From contig PWLK01000052.1 of NCBI GenBank assembly GCA_003560545.1, positions 1-5,942 of the forward strand: a DNA stretch of 5,942 bases, read 5' to 3'. The position numbers and the translations under genes were made by a program. Position 1 is the stretch's first letter, and each line of letters starts with the position of its first letter. The notes under the pieces were generated by a model. It saw only the letters and a program-made list of their open reading frames with translations. It was not told where the DNA came from and did no database searches. The stretch is from Candidatus Woesearchaeota archaeon. GTDB lineage: Archaea; Nanobdellota; Nanobdellia; Woesearchaeales; 21-14-0-10-32-9. Below, one piece after another: positions 4,564 to 5,942 of this stretch.

Positions 4564-5031
4564 TCACAGCGCGTATTCTAAGGGGTAGCGGTTGGCTAGG
4601 TGGAGTTCTTTCCAGTGAAGGATTTCTGTGCTTTCAAGGTTTTCTTTGAAGATTTCGTGCAAGGATTCTAATTTTTTTAGGTATTCTTCGTGGTTTTCGC
4701 TTACGAAGTGCAGGTAAACAAATTTTTCTGAGTAACCACCCATAGCCATGAATGCAAGGCCCTTTATTTTTTTTATTATACTTTCATTAAGTTGTTTTAA
4801 TTCGAATATTGCTTGTGTTACTCTTAGGCCTCCAAGCTTTTTCCCGGTTTGGGGCATGAGCCTGCTGAAATAACCATTCCTGATAAGCCTTTTCAGCCTG
4901 TAATGTGTTATGTCGTAGCTTATCTTTAAGTCCTTGGATATTTGCAGTAAGGAATCCCTGGCGCGCCCTGAGGATAAGTGCTTTATAATGGAGATGTCTT
5001 TTTCGTCCAGCTTTATCTTATTAGGCGTCAT
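4564..5031 (-). CDS. Lrp/AsnC-like transcriptional regulator (second of pair)
   Basis: This 155-aa protein has the two-domain plan of Lrp/AsnC regulators. Residues 5-57 form a winged helix-turn-helix: LDEKDISIIKHL, then a recognition region around SYDITHYRLKRLIRNGYFSR (38-57), then the short hairpin LMPQTGKKLG. Residues 68-143 resemble the RAM effector domain, with a strand at VTQAIFEL and the GGYSEKFVYLHFV segment (98-110) at the place of the usual G-x-[YF]-D turn. The effector ligand, often an amino acid, cannot be told. It begins 27 nt after the stop of the first regulator on the same strand, so the two are likely co-transcribed; no clear ribosome binding site is seen in that gap, leaving the start at 5031 somewhat uncertain. 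Its stop lies 6 nt from the end of the converging tRNA-Arg gene. Similarity to classical Lrp is distant. Confidence 0.82.
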   Translation of the reverse strand: MTPNKIKLDEKDISIIKHLSSGRARDSLLQISKDLKISYDITHYRLKRLIRNGYFSRLMPQTGKKLGGLRVTQAIFELKQLNESIIKKIKGLAFMAMGGYSEKFVYLHFVSENHEEYLKKLESLHEIFKENLESTEILHWKELHLANRYPLEYAL

Positions 5032-5058
5032 GATTGGCTTTTTGAGTTTTATCTCTGT

Positions 5059-5478
5059 TCAGAAGTGTGTAAAGTCAGAGACGATTGTTTTGTTTATTGT
5101 TATTGATTTGTGTTCGGGCAGTTGTTCTTCGAATTCTTGTATTTGTTTTTTGTTTTTTAAGAAGCACCATATTGCTATGTTGTAAGTTCCTGTGTTTTCG
5201 TGGATGCTGTGAACGGGCTTTTTCTTAATTGTTTTTTTTATTATTTCTCCTGGTTTTTTTGTGTTGAATAAGTATAGTTTTTTTGTTAGAGGTATTAAGT
5301 CCCAATTGAGTATGGCGTCGTACCTAGAGATATAGTTTTGTTCTTCAAGCCTTTTGATTTTGTAGCTTATTGTTTGTTGTGGCAAGTGCAATGCTTTGGC
5401 TAATTGTTTTGTTGTGTGCCTGCAGTAGTCGAACAAGTAATCCAGGAGTTCTTTATCCTTCGCTGTTAGGCCTTGCAT
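5059..5478 (-). CDS. Lrp/AsnC-like transcriptional regulator (first of pair)
   Basis: This 139-aa regulator has an N-terminal winged helix-turn-helix at about 5-53 (LTAKDKELLDYLFDYCR, then TTKQLAKALHLPQQTISYKIKRLEE split across the turn) and a short RAM-like C-terminal domain at 65-134, with the turn TGTYNIAIWCFL at 96-107 in the position of the ligand-binding glycine loop. It is a little shorter than typical Lrp (about 150). The ATG at 5478 is chosen because a TATA box is centred about 25 bp upstream, which predicts a leaderless mRNA starting there; an in-frame ATG at 5526 lies upstream of the TATA box and cannot be on that transcript. It is the first gene of a two-gene operon and diverges from the unknown gene at 5600. 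Lrp-type proteins commonly autoregulate and control neighbours, so the shared 121-bp region is a likely target; that is inference. Confidence 0.83.
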   Translation of the reverse strand: MQGLTAKDKELLDYLFDYCRHTTKQLAKALHLPQQTISYKIKRLEEQNYISRYDAILNWDLIPLTKKLYLFNTKKPGEIIKKTIKKKPVHSIHENTGTYNIAIWCFLKNKKQIQEFEEQLPEHKSITINKTIVSDFTHF

Positions 5479-5498
5479 TATCTTTGTATTAGAAAGAA

Positions 5499-5507
5499 AT
5501 ATATAAA
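5499..5507 (-). promoter_or_regulatory. TATA box for the Lrp-like operon
   Basis: The minus strand reads TTTATATAT, centred about 25 bp before ATG 5478, with A-rich GGAAAAAT upstream as a possible BRE. It predicts transcription starting at the start codon and decides between the two in-frame ATGs. Confidence 0.72.
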
Positions 5508-5530
5508 TTTTTCCTAAATCTACCAAATAA

Positions 5531-5558
5531 ATAACAGAAATAACTATATTATTGTTAT
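5531..5558. promoter_or_regulatory. Possible operator: AT-rich inverted repeat
   Basis: ATAACA (5531-5536) and TGTTAT (5553-5558) form a perfect 6-bp inverted repeat with a 16-nt spacer; a nested ATAAC (5540-5544) pairs with the same right arm. The spacer includes CTATATTA, a candidate TATA element for the gene at 5600. The site lies between the two divergent genes, where an Lrp-like dimer could bind. In such AT-rich DNA a repeat of this size may arise by chance. Confidence 0.25.
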
Positions 5559-5584
5559 GTCATCTTATAGTAACAAATATTATT

Positions 5585-5590
5585 GGGGTG
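5585..5590 (+). promoter_or_regulatory. Ribosome binding site of the gene at 5600
   Basis: GGGGTG lies 9 nt before ATG 5600 and partly matches the GGAGGTG consensus. Its last three bases are an in-frame GTG (5588-5590), an alternative start that would add four residues. Confidence 0.5.
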
Positions 5591-5599
5591 AAAACCAAA

Positions 5600-5942
5600 A
5601 TGACACAAAAAATCGTACTAGAAACCATCCTGGCAAGCTCAGAGAAGAACCAAAGATATGAACCTTTTGAACTTGAAGATGACAATGACTTAGACACGTT
5701 TATTTATGAACTACAAGGAAAAAAGTTCGAGGAGGCTGATTCAATCATTGCAGTACTAAACAAAACCATAGGATACAGGGTAAGCTTATGGAAAGACAAA
5801 ACATTCGAAAACAGGATTGCATGGGAATACAACCCGGAAGTCGTTCAAGACGAATCCACGTACAGGTCAAAAATACTATATGAATGTCTTGCACAACAAG
5901 AGCCAGAAGAAGTATTGCTCTTAGAAGTTTACGGAAAGGATG
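5600..5942 (+). CDS. Unrecognised acidic soluble protein (3' end beyond window)
   Basis: An open frame of 114 codons runs from ATG 5600 to the right edge without a stop. I do not recognise the family. The visible part is acidic and soluble, with no signal peptide or membrane segment. It opens MTQKIVLETILAS, has an acidic stretch FELEDDNDLDTF at about 24-35, then alternating charged and hydrophobic segments such as IIAVLNKTIGYRVSLW and KILYECLAQQ, and ends at the window edge near LLLEVYGKD. One cysteine is seen. Codon use (frequent AAA, GAA, CTA, ATA) resembles the other genes here, supporting a real coding region, as does the partial ribosome binding site. It diverges from the two Lrp-like regulators and may be their target. 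Without the C-terminus no domain can be assigned. Confidence 0.75.
   Translation, partial: MTQKIVLETILASSEKNQRYEPFELEDDNDLDTFIYELQGKKFEEADSIIAVLNKTIGYRVSLWKDKTFENRIAWEYNPEVVQDESTYRSKILYECLAQQEPEEVLLLEVYGKD

Noticed and set aside
4204..4581. Open frame running from the aminopeptidase start region through tRNA-Arg
   Set aside because: It overlaps a complete tRNA and the antisense of the aminopeptidase; chance open frame.
5479..5526. Longer start (ATG 5526) for the first Lrp-like regulator
   Set aside because: It would lie upstream of the only good TATA box; the extra 16 residues do not resemble the winged-helix start, which begins at the ATG at 5478.

Overview
The window looks archaeal, most likely from a DPANN-type lineage (inferred from gene content and small gene size, not proven). 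It carries an archaeal histone, Alba, the archaeal/actinobacterial mismatch endonuclease NucS, ribosomal protein eS17 and an intron-bearing tRNA-Arg. Promoters have TATA boxes about 25-30 bp before start codons. Ribosome binding sites of the GGAGGTG type appear mainly in front of operon-internal genes.

Layout. Positions 2-1124 (+) hold the 3' part of a DsbA-like thiol oxidoreductase, a multi-pass membrane protein with a CPGC motif, and a 67-aa histone. The genes are tightly packed and may form one operon. Positions 1181-1804 (+) have their own TATA box and encode a four-helix membrane protein with an extremely lysine-rich cytoplasmic tail. Positions 1801-2556 (-) encode NucS, convergent with the previous gene and overlapping it by 4 bp at the stop codons. 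Positions 2660-3163 (+) are an eS17-Alba pair with a clear promoter and ribosome binding sites, ending at a symmetrical A7-TA-T7 element shared with the convergent gene. Positions 3178-4380 (-) encode an M29-family metallo-aminopeptidase. Positions 4436-4557 (+) are tRNA-Arg(TCG) with a 45-nt intron at 37/38 and an encoded CCA; the aminopeptidase and tRNA diverge from what looks like a single palindromic TATA box. Positions 4564-5478 (-) are two tandem Lrp/AsnC-like regulators. They diverge from an unrecognised acidic protein gene starting at 5600 (+), which runs off the window.

Themes. (1) Chromatin: histone and Alba both occur here, and the histone is followed directly by a membrane protein with a histone-H1-like tail, a candidate nucleoid-membrane tether. 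(2) Redox: the DsbA-like protein next to the CPGC membrane protein suggests a disulfide relay. (3) Genome maintenance and housekeeping: NucS, eS17, tRNA-Arg, aminopeptidase. (4) Regulation: the tandem Lrp-like pair next to an unknown divergent gene. Nothing mobile, no CRISPR array and no clear signs of recent transfer were seen. No gene-free stretch exceeds 300 bases.
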